Below are positions 45,814-58,059 of a stretch of 64,000 bases of DNA, piece after piece. Position 1 is the stretch's first letter, and the number at the start of each line of letters is the position of its first letter. Under the pieces are notes generated by a model. That model saw only the letters and a program-made list of their open reading frames with translations, did not search any database and was not told the DNA's origin. A program made the position numbers and the translations under genes. This stretch comes from Jacaranda mimosifolia (lineage: Eukaryota; Streptophyta; Magnoliopsida; Lamiales; Bignoniaceae), in assembly GCA_018894105.1 (NCBI GenBank), contig CM032127.1, positions 1,769,001 to 1,833,000 of the forward strand. Reading direction: 5' to 3'.

Positions 45814-47522
45814 ACACTTCATGTTTTGGTAAATATTTTCACATATATATATGTATGTATTGATCATGATGACTCAAAAAATCCACCTTCTAACTAATTT
45901 TTTCCCATTCATCTTATATTCAAATTAAATTTGACAAAAAAAAAAAAAAGTCAATAAAGGTCTTTCCTTATAAATAAACTATGTTATTCTCTCCCTTCCA
46001 TGCTCTCTAAAATCCACCATTTTGTTTCGTAACTTTTCACTCTCCATTTTACCCCCACGTCGCCCCCCCCCCCCCCCCAAAATCTATTTGCTTTGTTTTC
46101 GGCTTAGTCAATAGTAAATTGCATAAAATTATCAATAATAAGATTTAATTATTGCACGTGAAAAATAAAATACAACCATATAAATTTTCCAATTAACTCC
46201 ACTTATAGCAATTATTTTAGTTATTTTTTTAATAACTTAATCATGATCACAAACATAAGTAATTGAATGTATTTCATTTTAGCTAAGATGATAGAATGAG
46301 TATACGATTAGTTGTTTGAAACACTCACTCACAGAGTCATTTTATTCCCATTGGACATTCATATAATTAGTGATACAATGCACTTTACTTTTAGAAATTA
46401 TATTAATGAATTAATTAAAAAAAATTGTAACACATTATATATATTTTAGCATAAGCTTAGCATCGGGGATAGGGGTACAAATGAGTTGAGTCGAGTTCGA
46501 AACAATTCAAGCTCGAGTTGAACTGAATCGAACTCAAACTCTAATTCGATCCGATATCGAGCCGGCTCGCGAGCTAGTATATAATTTAAATACAATTTTT
46601 TATTTCATTAATAAATATATATATATTATTACTTTTTTTTTTTTTTATTTCGAGTTCGAGTTTGAGCTTGCAGTTTTTTACAATTCATTTGTTAATTCGA
46701 GCTGAGTTAGGCTCAAAGTTTTGTCGAGCTCTATTTCGAGCTCGAATTTGAGCTTGAAAATTTTGCCCAACTCAACTTGATTCGACTCAATTGCACCTCT
46801 AATCTGGGATGAACAAGAAAAAGTGAATGGGGATGCACTGTAAATATCAAAAAGATAAAACAAGATAAATTATATCAGAATAAAGTTTTATTTTCTATCT
46901 TTATGTGTATCGATTATCCTCTACTAGATTTTACTTAAATTTTAAGATAGATAGATAAAAGTAGTTAAATGGTAGATATCCAAATCCACTAAAAAATATT
47001 TTCCACGAAATTTTTTTGCCCAAACGAGTATTGAGTGCATAATACCAAATTTAAGCTATTTCGGTGGTACAAAATGTAAAAACTATAGTTTAAGGGTGTA
47101 AAATGTCAGTGAAGCATATTAGAGGGCCCAAAATGTCAATGAAGTTTGTCGGAGGTGCAAATAGCAAATTATGCACCAATCAGCGACCTATGATTTTTTG
47201 TATGAATTCTTCAAACTTATAATATATTTCCCAGAAATTTAATCCGTGGAATCTCCACAGAGAAAATCAGGCCGATTTTCTCATCGGTTGAATCACAGGT
47301 TAGTGATAATGTGTGATTAAAGATAGATAAAGGTTTATTCGTCCTCAGTTGAATACGCGATAGTTGTTTGTTGTTAATTTGCTCGAATTTAGAGTAATTC
47401 GAATCGTCAATATTCATGGATCAAAGCGACAGATGAATTTACTTTGTTGCAGGGTTTAAGGATTTCAATTTTGTTTTATTTTTCCATAATTGATTATAGT
47501 TTTGGAAAATAAATAATCGACA
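45814..47522. other. Spacer and probable leader of the SNF7/VPS32 gene
   Basis: It contains a C16 run (46063-46078), one hAT MITE (separate entry) and AT-rich sequence. In the last 300 bases a donor (AATCACAG then GTTAGT, at 47299) and an acceptor (TTTGTTGCAG, ending 47452) suggest a 5'UTR intron before the ATG at 47523. Transcript start not located. Confidence 0.4.
46470..46801. mobile_element. hAT-type MITE, 332 bp
   Basis: The ends are TAGGGGTACAA and TTGCACCTCTA (inverted). The flanks are ATCGGGGA (46462-46469) and ATCTGGGA (46802-46809), an 8-bp duplication with one mismatch. The interior has the CGAGCTCGAGTT-like words seen in 23361-23619. Confidence 0.75.
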
Positions 47523-50500
47523 ATGTTTACGCGAATTTTCGGAAAGCCCAAGCAAGAGACCAGTGCTCTGGCAACGCTAGACAAGTTAAACGAGGTACGA
47601 TTTTTTATCTTTGATCTTTTCCTTTAAAGAAAAAATTATTGTTTTTCTGTTGCAATGTGGTTTTGCTTTTTTAAAGCGCGATAATTTGATTTACATGTTG
47701 TAAGTTTTTTTGGAATACTTAAACTTTGTTTTTGTGAATGGTGTCGAAGAATCTAGGTGGGTAGCTGCACAGACCTGATTTGTGGCATAATTTTATCATT
47801 TGTATGTACTCTGATTTCATCTATTGTTAAACTGAATCCAGAATGCAGTCATTGTGGGATTTTCTTGTTCTTTTTTGTATTAAACTACTAGTTACCATGG
47901 AATGCTTTGTGAACTTCACATATGGTTTATACTCTGTGCCTCTGTCGTGAATGAGATACCCCTGATGGTCTTAACTATTATTAATTATAAAAGTTTGTCA
48001 TAGAAATTTATAAATCTGATATAAATTGTTTTTGGATTCCAACTACTTTATTAGTTTGGTCACTGTGGTGCAGAAAGATTCTGATAAAAGATGACCCAAC
48101 TAGGAGACCTCTATCACACATATGTTTCGTACTTTCTTATTCCTTGCTGTTATGTCATCCGTAATTTATTGGTCAGCTCATTTCTGGTATAAATCTTTTC
48201 TATGACTTGTATTTCGTTGGAATTCAATTATGCTTGCTTTGGTGTGGTATGCAGACTCTTGAAATGCTAGAGAAAAAAGAGAAGGTTCTCTTGAAGAAGG
48301 CTGCTGCGGAAGTTGAAAAGGCCAAGGAGTTTACTAGAGCTAAAAATAAAAGGGGTATGATCTAATGATGATAGATTATGAGGAATCATCTCACCTATTG
48401 GTTTCACTTTCTAGAGTCTGAGTTAAGAATTAGATCTTTTTGTCCTCCTAACTGTTGCTAATTTGATTTGAAGTCCAGATGTCCATGAACAAGAAACTTA
48501 GTTTTTGTGTCGAGGTACATCCATATAGGTAATGTACTAGTTAAGCTAATCTTCTGACCATTGGAATCTATGATGCATGGATACGGACATGGCGACAAGA
48601 ACACAACATGATATAGATACGAGATATGGCAATCTTTAAAAATTTCAGAATACAACAAGGTTGACCAATATAAACTCTATATACAAAAATATAAATATGC
48701 AAATATACATATGTACGTACCAGAAACATTTCTACAAATATAGATACGGGTGTAATGAGAAAGATGTGTATATCAGTTATAATAGTGTTAAACGTTTGTT
48801 AATGTAATCTATGGACTATGAATCGCGGAAAAAGAGAACATAATCTTAAGAAGAAAATTTCAGAATGAGAAAAAGCGGATTTAGATAACGTAAAAATTAT
48901 ATCTGGTTGATTTGGAAATTTTTTATTTATTGTTAAATAACTCCTAAAACTTTAAAAAACATAAAGAAAGCATGGCCTCCCCGTCAGTGCATTGTAGATG
49001 GGAATCATCAATTGCTGTCTCTTTGTTTCATTATTTTGAACTCCAATAGGAAAGATATGCCTTTTATTTTATTTTTTTGGCTTCACTATGAATAGCTGCA
49101 ACACAATCTGCATGCGCCCTTTTGCTGTAAAACTTTATAAAGCATACTCTCTTTTCAAATCGAGAAATTTATAAGCTATTCACTTTCTGGAATCAAGAAT
49201 TTTATAATTGATCTTCCTTCTGCAAGCATCTTATGTGGATTCTCAATGTAATACACGCCTTTGATGCAAAAGAATACAACATGTTTTAGGTGGATCTTAC
49301 TTTTCTACACTAATGGTTTCATTCTATGTGAGTTCCACTTTATAACTGCATTTCTCTCACACTTGTACTTTATGGTAACTAATATTTTCATATTGTATTG
49401 GTTTGACTGGCATAACTTGTACCAATAAAACTTCATGTCTTTTCAAAATGTTCTTTGCAAATCTTCTACAGACATGTTTGCTTTTTGCGTTATCTATTAA
49501 ACCAGCCTGTGTCGTCTTATTACACCTGACAACTATCATACTCTTGTATTTTTTGTTGCTCTCAGTGTTAACCAACTTGTGAGCTTGAAAAGGCACTGGT
49601 TGTGGACAGGTGCATTGTTTCAACTATGGCCAAACTTAATTGTTATTACCGTTGCCAAAAGTCATTCTGAGTCACAATTTGTTTAGAGTTTTCAACTGCT
49701 CATATGGAAAACTATGTTTTAACGGCATAGTTTATTGTATGGGTAGGTAATGTACTTAGAAGCAACCTGTCACATTGTCATTTTCCATGATTGTGACAGA
49801 GAGAGAGATTTTCAAGCTAACTTGCCATCTCCTTCTCCATGCAAAACAATCATGTTATTGCTTCAGATTATTTCATAATCTTATCCTTGCTGCAGTACTC
49901 CCACCCCCTCCAGTCCTTGTCATACAATTTCTTAAATGTTACTTCGTGGTCACTATATTTTGTTTTTACAATATTGTACTTTAGAATATTCTATGTGGTT
50001 GTTCTTTTTCTTGTAATTTTCAAGTGAATTACTTGTTCCTGAAATTTGTGAAATTTAAGTACTACCTTCTCAATGAAGTTTATGTGGCGAATTTGTTTAC
50101 AGCTGCAATACAATGTTTGAAGAGGAAAAGGCTTTATGAACAACAGATTGAGCAGCTTGGAAATTTCCAGTTGCGCATTCATGATCAGGTGCTCTTATAA
50201 GTATTCAACCATGTATTTTTCCTGCTGACAGTTTTTGCTGTGCATATCTGCTCTTGTTAAGTTGTGCCTGCACCTTGTTTACAGATGATAATGCTAGAGG
50301 GGGCAAAAGCTACAACAGAAACTGTCGATGCTTTGAGAACTGGAGCAGCTGCGATGAAGGCTATGCAGAAGGCAACGTAAGTTGTATAGATCCCAATCAA
50401 ATATTTTGATTGAGAAGTATGTTAGATTAATTATTACTACAGAAGGTAGAAACTTGTGACCAGTTAACAAACACAACCTCCATCATGCTCGGGACAAAAG

Positions 50501-51331
50501 AAAAATCAACCCTCCAGTACAGTGAACTCAAACAAAAAAGAGAAGCAATCACCAAAAGAGGGGGAAATATTATAGATTTTGAGTGGAGATGAAGGAAAAC
50601 TCTGTGGAGAGTAAAGAATATAGCTTGAAACTGTTTCACATCCATATTTATTACTTATCCATGTAATCAATTAGTGTAGACTTTTGGACACTGCACCAAA
50701 CTGCTGCTCTAATTTTATTTTATTTTTTGGTTGGGGGGGGGGGGGAATGTAAATGTGTTTTCATTCAATATAATATTGCTATTTTCATGTTTGTATAAGA
50801 AGAAAAAGTGGTTTGTTACATCAACTATGAAGGAAAACAGATTAATGACTAAACATGCCACCTTGATGCCAATGTCATCTTGAAACACAACCCACCTTGA
50901 TCTGGTACATCTGAAATTTTGTTTCCTCATACTCTATACGGGCTTTTTGTGATGTAGTAATATTGATGACGTGGACAAAACAATGGATGAGATCAACGAG
51001 CAGACTGAAAATATGAAACAAATTCAAGAAGCACTCTCAACACCAATTGGTGCCGCAGCTGATTTTGATGAGGTATGCTGTAGTTTCTGTAGCTTCTTGT
51101 TCTCATTTTTTCCTTTGAAGAAAGTATTTCTTAGTCATTTTCCTTTTGCAGGATGAATTGGAGGCAGAACTTGAAGAACTTGAAGGTGCTGAGCTCGAGG
51201 AACAGCTTCTGCAACCTGCCACAACAGCTCCCGCTGCTCCTGTTCAAGTGCCTGCAGGAAGGCAACCAGCAAAGAAAGTTGAAGAGGAGGATGATGAGCT
51301 CGCCGAACTGCAGAGGGAGATGGCTCTTTAA
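47523..51331 (+). CDS. SNF7/VPS32 (CHMP4-type) ESCRT-III subunit
   Basis: Six coding exons: 47523-47594, 48255-48354, 50103-50188, 50285-50376, 50958-51072 and 51152-51331, giving 214 aa. SNF7 is the main polymer-forming ESCRT-III protein that drives inward budding at multivesicular endosomes; it is recruited by VPS20 and VPS25 and disassembled by SKD1/VPS4. The N terminus MFTRIFGKPKQET and the basic helices (KKAAAEVEKAKEFTRAKNKR, AAIQCLKRKRLYEQQ) are the membrane-binding core. The middle QLRIHDQMIMLEGAKATTETVDALRTGA stretch and the acidic C-terminal half follow, ending in ELAELQREMAL, which fits a MIT-interacting helix. The length equals plant VPS32.1/VPS32.2 (about 210-220 aa). Intron 2 is long (1.75 kb). 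The first ATG of the family start is used. No defects seen. Confidence 0.95.
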
Positions 51332-52695
51332 GGAGGTCACCCTCTGACCTATGTTATTAGTTTCTCAGTTTGGTGCTGATAATTTTGTTCTTTCTGCTAC
51401 TTGTATTTGATGAGACTCTCATATCTGACTCTGTTAAATATTTGCAACGGCGAAGATTAAGGTTATAGAAAATGGTTAAGGTTGTTCAATTAGAGGGCAT
51501 AAAATGTTGCAAGATCTAATAGGTCAAAAAGGAGCTCCAATTGGTGAAAATTGTTGGATTTTCATGTTTGTGGTGATTTATGCAGAGTTAAGTGTGAACT
51601 TGGCTAAAATATATGAAGATGTTGAGTTAGGTTTTGTTTTATTGCATATTCAATGAATAGGCTACTGCACCGAACATATATATAACACAGACTTTGTTTT
51701 TAAGGGTTTTCCAGAGCTCGAGCTCTCAGGCTAGTCCATGCTTCTTCTTGATGTCTGTCTTGTATGGGACATTTAGTTTACAAGTCAATGAGCAATGATT
51801 GCCCTGTTCTGAGCACATTACTTTTATATACTAGTATCATCATGAACTTTTCCATGTTAAATGCTGCTGCTGATGTTTGCTAATAACAATTGATGCCTGC
51901 AACTATCCCCGTTCTCCTCATTCCATTACACTATATTTGGTCATTCATCATTGAACTTTTTTGATAAAAACACTGTTTTTCTCACTTTGGATATCTTTTC
52001 TTTACATTAGCAAAATCCAATCTGCAAACATAGCATTACTATTTTCCCATCCAAACACAACAAAAGTGTAGGTGGAATTTCTCTATGCACAAGGTTAATG
52101 GCAGTTATTTTTTATGCCTGCTGTGCAGATATCAGTTTCAAAATCCAAAGAAACTGTAGAAGTATTGGCTGTACTGTACAATGGAGATCATAGGTTGAGC
52201 TGCTGCCCCTATTCTCAGACGGAATGTCGTGGATGTGCATTTTCTGGTACAGAGAACTGTATAGATGACATCAAATAATTTTTATTCAACTTACAATTTG
52301 GTGGAGAAGAAGTGTGTTATTATCATGAATTATTGTGACTTTGAGAGTATGTGAATGTGTTATGTTTAACTTTTTCCCTATATAGTTTGCATTCTTGGGG
52401 AATCAACCAAGCAAATCATATTTTCAAGCATTGAACTGTTGTTTTGTGCTTGCTACCCCTACTTGAAGCCATGAACTGATGTTCATAGAATCAAGTAACA
52501 GTGGGAGAACAAAAGAATCTTTTGTTGTTATTTGAAGAATGTTCATTGACTTAAAAGACTTAATTATGCAAAAAGAAAATGGTCTTGAATTGTGCAAGTG
52601 CTTGGTTCCAATTCTTTTATTTGTGCTTTTTGATGATTGCATCATACAGGGGAGGAAGCAACTCTTGCAAATAAATTAGTAATTTAGGTTGCAGA

Positions 52696-52729
<34 letters not shown>

Positions 52730-53176
52730 TCCTTGGAGAGAATATACCCATGCAACTTCCATGATATTGACCAGGAAGGCATGCATAGACTACAGATGTT
52801 GATGTTATGTATTCTTTCAAGTGCGTGTCATAGTACATAAGCAGAAAAGTACACACTAAAATTTACATCCCACAGTTTCAAATTTATCTGGGGGTGAGAA
52901 AATGCATTATATATGCGGCATAAGATGAACAAATGCATAATTCTAAATTAAATCCTAATAATTACTTTTTGCCTTAATATTTCCTAGAAAGTAATTTACA
53001 TCACATGGTCCTGTCTTCCGATTTAACCAAAGTTATAAACTACTATCACATCAAACAAGAACAAGCAAAAAAAACAGCTTTCTTTGACAATTTCCTAGTT
53101 CCCTTTGCCTGCATCAATTTGTTTCAATTAGCCCTATGAGAATATATATCTCTGTCCTTTAAAGTTTAGGGTCAGG
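51332..53176. other. Convergent spacer between VPS32 and the MYB gene
   Basis: It holds both 3'UTRs. A GT/GA microsatellite lies at about 52695-52730. No protein frame of interest and no clear transposon ends were found. Confidence 0.5.
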
Positions 53177-54667
53177 TTAGTGACTTTGACCAACTCCTTG
53201 TGGTTTAGAATCAACATGGAAAATAGAGAACAAATCTGCATTACTGTCAGCTCCAAGAAGGGCTTCCTCTTGAGACCAAATGCTACCAAGAACTTCATAT
53301 GAATATTCATCCATTGGAATTCCCTTCACTCCATAGCTTTCATCCATCCCTAAAGAAAATGGCCTAAAAGGGCTTGAATCTTGATGGGATGGAGAAAAAG
53401 GGCTACTGTTATTAGCACTCAAACAATTGCTTGATCCTTCAAGAATCAATCTTGGGAAAGTAAAATTTATGGGCTCATGAACACTTTTGGGATTGGCATT
53501 CACTAGGCCAGCAGTGTTATCATGCGGAAATGCTACTGGAAAGGTTGGAGAGAAAGCCAGTGAATTTGTTGAGGCTTGGAAAGTAGTAATCTTGTCGTCA
53601 ATGGTGGTGGCCGTGGTGGTGCCGGAGGCGGCAGTCGTGGCTGCAGCCACGTCGGAGGCGGCGGCAGTGGTGTCAGTTCTAATGCTAGTTATAGTAGGAG
53701 AATTACAGTTTGCTGCCATGAGCTTCTTTTTCAACTTTGTATTCCAGTAATTTTTCACATCATTGTCTGTTCTTCCTGGCAGATGTGAAGCTATAACAGA
53801 CCATCTATGGAAAGCAAAAAAGCAGTTAATCATACTTTGTAAGTTTTTGGAGTCATCATGAGATAATATATTTTAAACTTGCCTGCTTCCAATATTAGTG
53901 TATAAATTGCATATAATATTTTCTTCCTCTTGAGTAAAAGCTCCATGCTTAATATCTGGTCTAAGGTAATTAAGCCATCTGAGGCGGCAACTCTTTCCAC
54001 AACGCTGAAGTCCTGAAGCCAAGAATTATAACCAGGTGATCAAATTAAGCTAATCATCATAGTAAAAGTTTTAAGAATACAAACCTGTTAAAATATGAGG
54101 TTGTCTGAGATAACCAAAATGAGAGCAAATTTTGAATAGATTTTAGGAAAGAAACTAGCTACAAATCAACCTTCAATATAAGCTTATTACAATGCACTCG
54201 ATCCACTGTACATCGTTAGATTGAAGGGGGTTCACCATCCACCCCTTGAAAACCACCCACCTCCCTTCAATCTAACGGTATTGGTTGGACTGAATGCATC
54301 CAATAATATCAGTAATTTGGAATATGATGAAACTACTGTTAACAAAGTTGTCCAAGTGAGAAACTTGAAACACAGCAGCAATTTAGCACAAGTTATAAAG
54401 CAAATTATCCTAGCATTATTTTGCAGCCAACTTGCCAGATTGAAAGCAGCCATATTTCTCTTAAACCCACCAAGCACAACCACCCCACCCCCACCCCCAA
54501 AACAGACACAAAGAGAAAGGGGGTTGTATACCAGCCTTTTTAGGCAAAGCAATCCAGTTGCCTCCAGTGCCATGCCTGTGGAGATAATTCTTGAGAGTGG
54601 CATCTTCTTCTGGAGACCAAGTCCCCCTTTTCACTTTGCTCTTATCACAACAAGGGCTTCTCCCCAT
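53177..54667 (-). CDS. R2R3-MYB transcription factor, RAX/Blind-like
   Basis: Three coding exons: 54532-54667 (136 nt), 53883-54012 (130 nt) and 53177-53804, giving 297 aa; the first two sizes and phases are standard for plant R2R3-MYBs. The start is [21 protein letters not shown]2 continues with [40 protein letters not shown] starts the linker, and R3 has [20 protein letters not shown] with [20 protein letters not shown]. These features are closest to subgroup 14 (RAX1-3, MYB36/68/84/87; tomato Blind), nuclear regulators of axillary meristem formation or Casparian strip and root development. Which member cannot be fixed. The tail has a [20 protein letters not shown] low-complexity run and an acidic region with [11 protein letters not shown] near the end. 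Intron 2 (53805-53882) starts with GC rather than GT. Confidence 0.93.
54175..54318. repeat. Imperfect inverted repeat in intron 1 of the MYB gene
   Basis: CGTTAGATTGAAGGGGG (54214-54230) pairs with CTCCCTTCAATCTAACG (54261-54277), 16 of 17 bases, around a 30-base loop. Pairing continues weakly outward (TTATTACAATGCACTC against the inverse of GATGCATCCAATAAT-like sequence) to give arms of about 50 bases. It resembles a very small MITE or a hairpin RNA source. Confidence 0.6.
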
Positions 54668-57641
54668 TCCTGCACTCAGAATAACTTCACACACCACACA
54701 CACAAGAACCTGAGAGGGGAGAAGTGGGACTATGTATTATTGTGTGTGTGTATATATACACAAACAGAAAGACTGAAGTACTAAGTATTTCCAAAAATAA
54801 GAACAGAAACAGTCTTTTCCTGTTACCAAAACTTTTGTTCTCTGGTCTTGACTTTAGATGACCTTTTATTGATTAAATTTCCTCAAATTAACTCTGTCTC
54901 TGCCTTAATTGATCTGGTTAATTAGATTTAGCCACATATTGTCAACAAGCAAACTTGCGATTGGAGTCTTGCTTCTAGACAGTAATATAATTTTCTTGGT
55001 GAAGTTTCACCCCATCTTCCCACCATAGATTGGATTCAAAAAGAAGATGGTACACATGCTTTTAATATTATTGACACTTAGTGCTTGCTTGGCAAGTGAA
55101 ATTTCTTTGGTAGAATATTCAACTGATCTTTCTCTAAGTTCTGACCAGTCAAATCATGTTTGTGTATGATGTCACAATTATTTAGGGTTAATTCATGCAC
55201 GTTGACGTTGATTCGCTGTTAGTGTGGATTATTCAATTTAATGTGAGATAGGATCTTGTCGTCGATATGAACAAAACGTTTTATCTGAATTAGAGAAATC
55301 AAAAATAATTTACAATAAGTCTAATCCCCTAATAAATGAAGAATGAGGTACATATTTTCTGACCGTGCAGGAAAATATAGCCGTGTATGACAGAACGTAT
55401 ATATTAAGATATTCTTTATGTTATCATACACCTTAAGGTCCTTAAACATTATTGGGCCTAAATCGTTTTCTTTTTAGGTTCTTTCGGGTTTGATTGTGTC
55501 ATAATTCGGGATTAGATTTATCGTTTGATGAACTGCATTGCTGATATTGACTTAAAAAAAAAACCGACATTCTCGCTTCCACTTCGTCCACCCCGCTCGC
55601 TCGGAGGCTTGCTTCCAAGGCAGAAAGCTCCCCTACCGATGTATTTTTATATCCCACAGCTTCGACAGAAGGAAGACTATTATACCCCATTGCATTTTTT
55701 TTGGTCAATCATAAACATTAACTATATGGTTTTTATTTGATTTAGTTCTTGCATCAAACACTTTTTGAAAAATATAAATATGTTTGATAACTCAAAAACA
55801 TCTAGATTTTACTTTATTAGGGGAGTAGAAATCCACACATTTATGTTTCTTTATTTGGCTATCAAAGATTATGATTTGATCTATAAGCATGAGAATGAGA
55901 TTGCAAAATTTGACTGGGCACATGCATGGCTGAATACTCCCCATTGCTTTATTGGACTGAGACATCATCAGTTGAGTGTTTCAAACATAGGCTTGTGTAG
56001 TGTGTGACAATGGAGATATATATGATGCCCAAAACAGACGTTTGCTAGTTGCTACCTAGGCCAATGAGATGTTGATTTTCTCTTTTTCTTTTTCCAAAAA
56101 TAATGGGTCCACAAATTTTTTTTCTTTTTTCCCTTTTTCTTTTTTGGCCTTTTTTCCTTTAACATTAGTCTTCTTTTATATTGATTTTTAGAGGGATAAT
56201 TGTATCTAAATTTTGCTATGATAGCCGTTGTTTTGGTGTTTTTATTCACTTTTCGATGACTCCCTTAATTATATGTAAGATTTGTCTCATTGATTAGAAA
56301 TGAGAAGCATTCTACCCTCTGAAAATATTGGGTTGTAGGTTTCTTTATGTTGTTCGGGATTAAAATATGAAATCTAAAAGGAAATCTAAATTTATAGCAG
56401 GGATATCATTTTTGTGCTAATTGATTTGATCTTCAAAAGAGGGTGCAATACTATGAATTTTTATGAGAAAATAAAAAAGTATACAAAAAATATAAAAAAG
56501 AATAGAGCATAACATACTATTATTTCAGGTGAAGAAAATATAATTTTTCTTTTCATACTTTTTCCTCACTAAAATCCAAGAACTTAAGATAACCCAAGTC
56601 ACTATCGATTTTATTTTTTTTAAATTAAAATCGCCGGTGCCGTGGCGGAGGGTTTGGCAAACCCCTACCTATTTATGAAACTCAATAAATGCACGTCCTA
56701 CCACATGAAAACATTTACTTAATAACATAGTTTGATTTTCATTTTTACCATTTAAATGCTATGTACTAGTTTGAATCACAAATATAATATGAATAAATTT
56801 GTCTCCATCAATCCCAAAATAAGGTAGGAAGACTTGAAAAGGTTCTCTCTTTTTAGGGTTAGAATTTTGCCTTCAAAATTTGCTACATGTGTGGTGTGAT
56901 AGACAACTTTGATTTGGGTTGAAGGCTCTTGAATTTATTACATTTTTGCCTTCTAATTTTAACAATTCATTTATTAGTGATGTCATTTCAATGAGAAAAG
57001 TATTATACTAAGATTGACTGGCAAATTTAAATTAATGCTCAAGGAAAAACATGTCCTTTAAGTTCTTTTAGAAAAATGGTTTGGTCGTCGATTTATTTCT
57101 ATCATTGTCTTAGATTATATTTTATTCTTAAATTTTAATGGGAAAAAAATTATTAAAAAAGTATATCTTTTCAGATTTTTTTTTTTCCTTCTCTTTTTCT
57201 TACCAATTTTAAGATTCAAATAACAGTATCATCATATTAAAAGTCAACTAATATATTATTTATGTATAGGGTTTTTTAACTGCCAAATAAGTTGGGGTTT
57301 CTCTTTAATAAAAACTATGTCAACATTGTTGGTGATATAGCTTGTTGAATAAAATAAATAAATATATATATATTTTTTTAAGTATTTATTTCAAACATGA
57401 GAAAACCAAATAGTAGAATTAAACCATATTAACATTTTTACAGTTGAGTGGTCAATTAGTCGAGTGATATCGCCCTTAAATTTATATGTATGAGATTTAA
57501 AGTTCGGACTCTTAATACGTTTTTGTCAGTGTAAGTAATATATACAAATATATATGAGTTATGTTGTTGATGCAATTTGATCTTCTCATTTAAGGGCTCG
57601 TTTGCTTGACTTGATAAGAGTCACTAATAAAAAAAAAGTAA
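54668..57641. other. Upstream region of the MYB gene and gene-free spacer
   Basis: The first few hundred bases should contain the MYB promoter and leader. No gene was recognised beyond. Around 57425-57510 an arrangement of AGTGGTCAATTAG and AAAGTTCGGACTC resembles the A and B boxes of a tRNA-derived SINE but is too short to call. Small open frames at 55.5-56.0 kb have no family features. Confidence 0.45.
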
Positions 57642-58059
57642 GGTAATATTTGGATATTAATTATGTGTTTTGGAAGTGGTGTTGGGGAGTGTAATGTATG
57701 TGTGTTTATACTTTGAGAATAGTAAGAAAATTATTTTGGAAAAAAGTTGGTATATTTATTTATATTTTGAGATGAGACAAATTCTACTATAACAATCAAA
57801 TCATTACATTTTTATTGAATTTTTAGGATGAAAATAAAATTGAATGATTTTTTTATTATTAGAAAAATAATAAAATATGTATGATAGATATAATTTATGT
57901 ATGTATATATTGAAAAATGGAAAAGTTTTGGAAATAATAAAAGATAGACGATGATATTTTAAAAAATTTGATTTGACATTTTGGAGGAAAATTTTTTGTA
58001 TGTTTGGTTACATTTTTGAAAAATAAAATTATTTTCCCAAAATGTAACCAAACATAGCC
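57642..58059 (+). mobile_element. MITE family copy, 418 bp, TAA target duplication
   Basis: GGTAATATTTGGATATTAATT at the left matches the start of the 23947 copy, and AAAATGTAACCAAACATAGCC is the right end. TAA lies on both sides (57639-57641 and 58060-58062), suggesting a PIF/Harbinger-derived element, though the left flank is A-rich so chance matches are possible. Confidence 0.55.

Noticed and set aside
48540..48760. Dispersed-repeat-like ATGGATACGGACATGG passage in VPS32 intron 2
   Set aside because: It recalls a frequent plant intronic repeat, but no ends or second copy in this window support an element call.
54221..54784. 187-codon plus-strand frame over the MYB start
   Set aside because: Antisense shadow spanning MYB exon 1 and intron 1; no features of its own.
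57425..57510. Possible tRNA-derived SINE head
   Set aside because: A- and B-box-like words are present but no tail, target duplication or second copy was found in the window.
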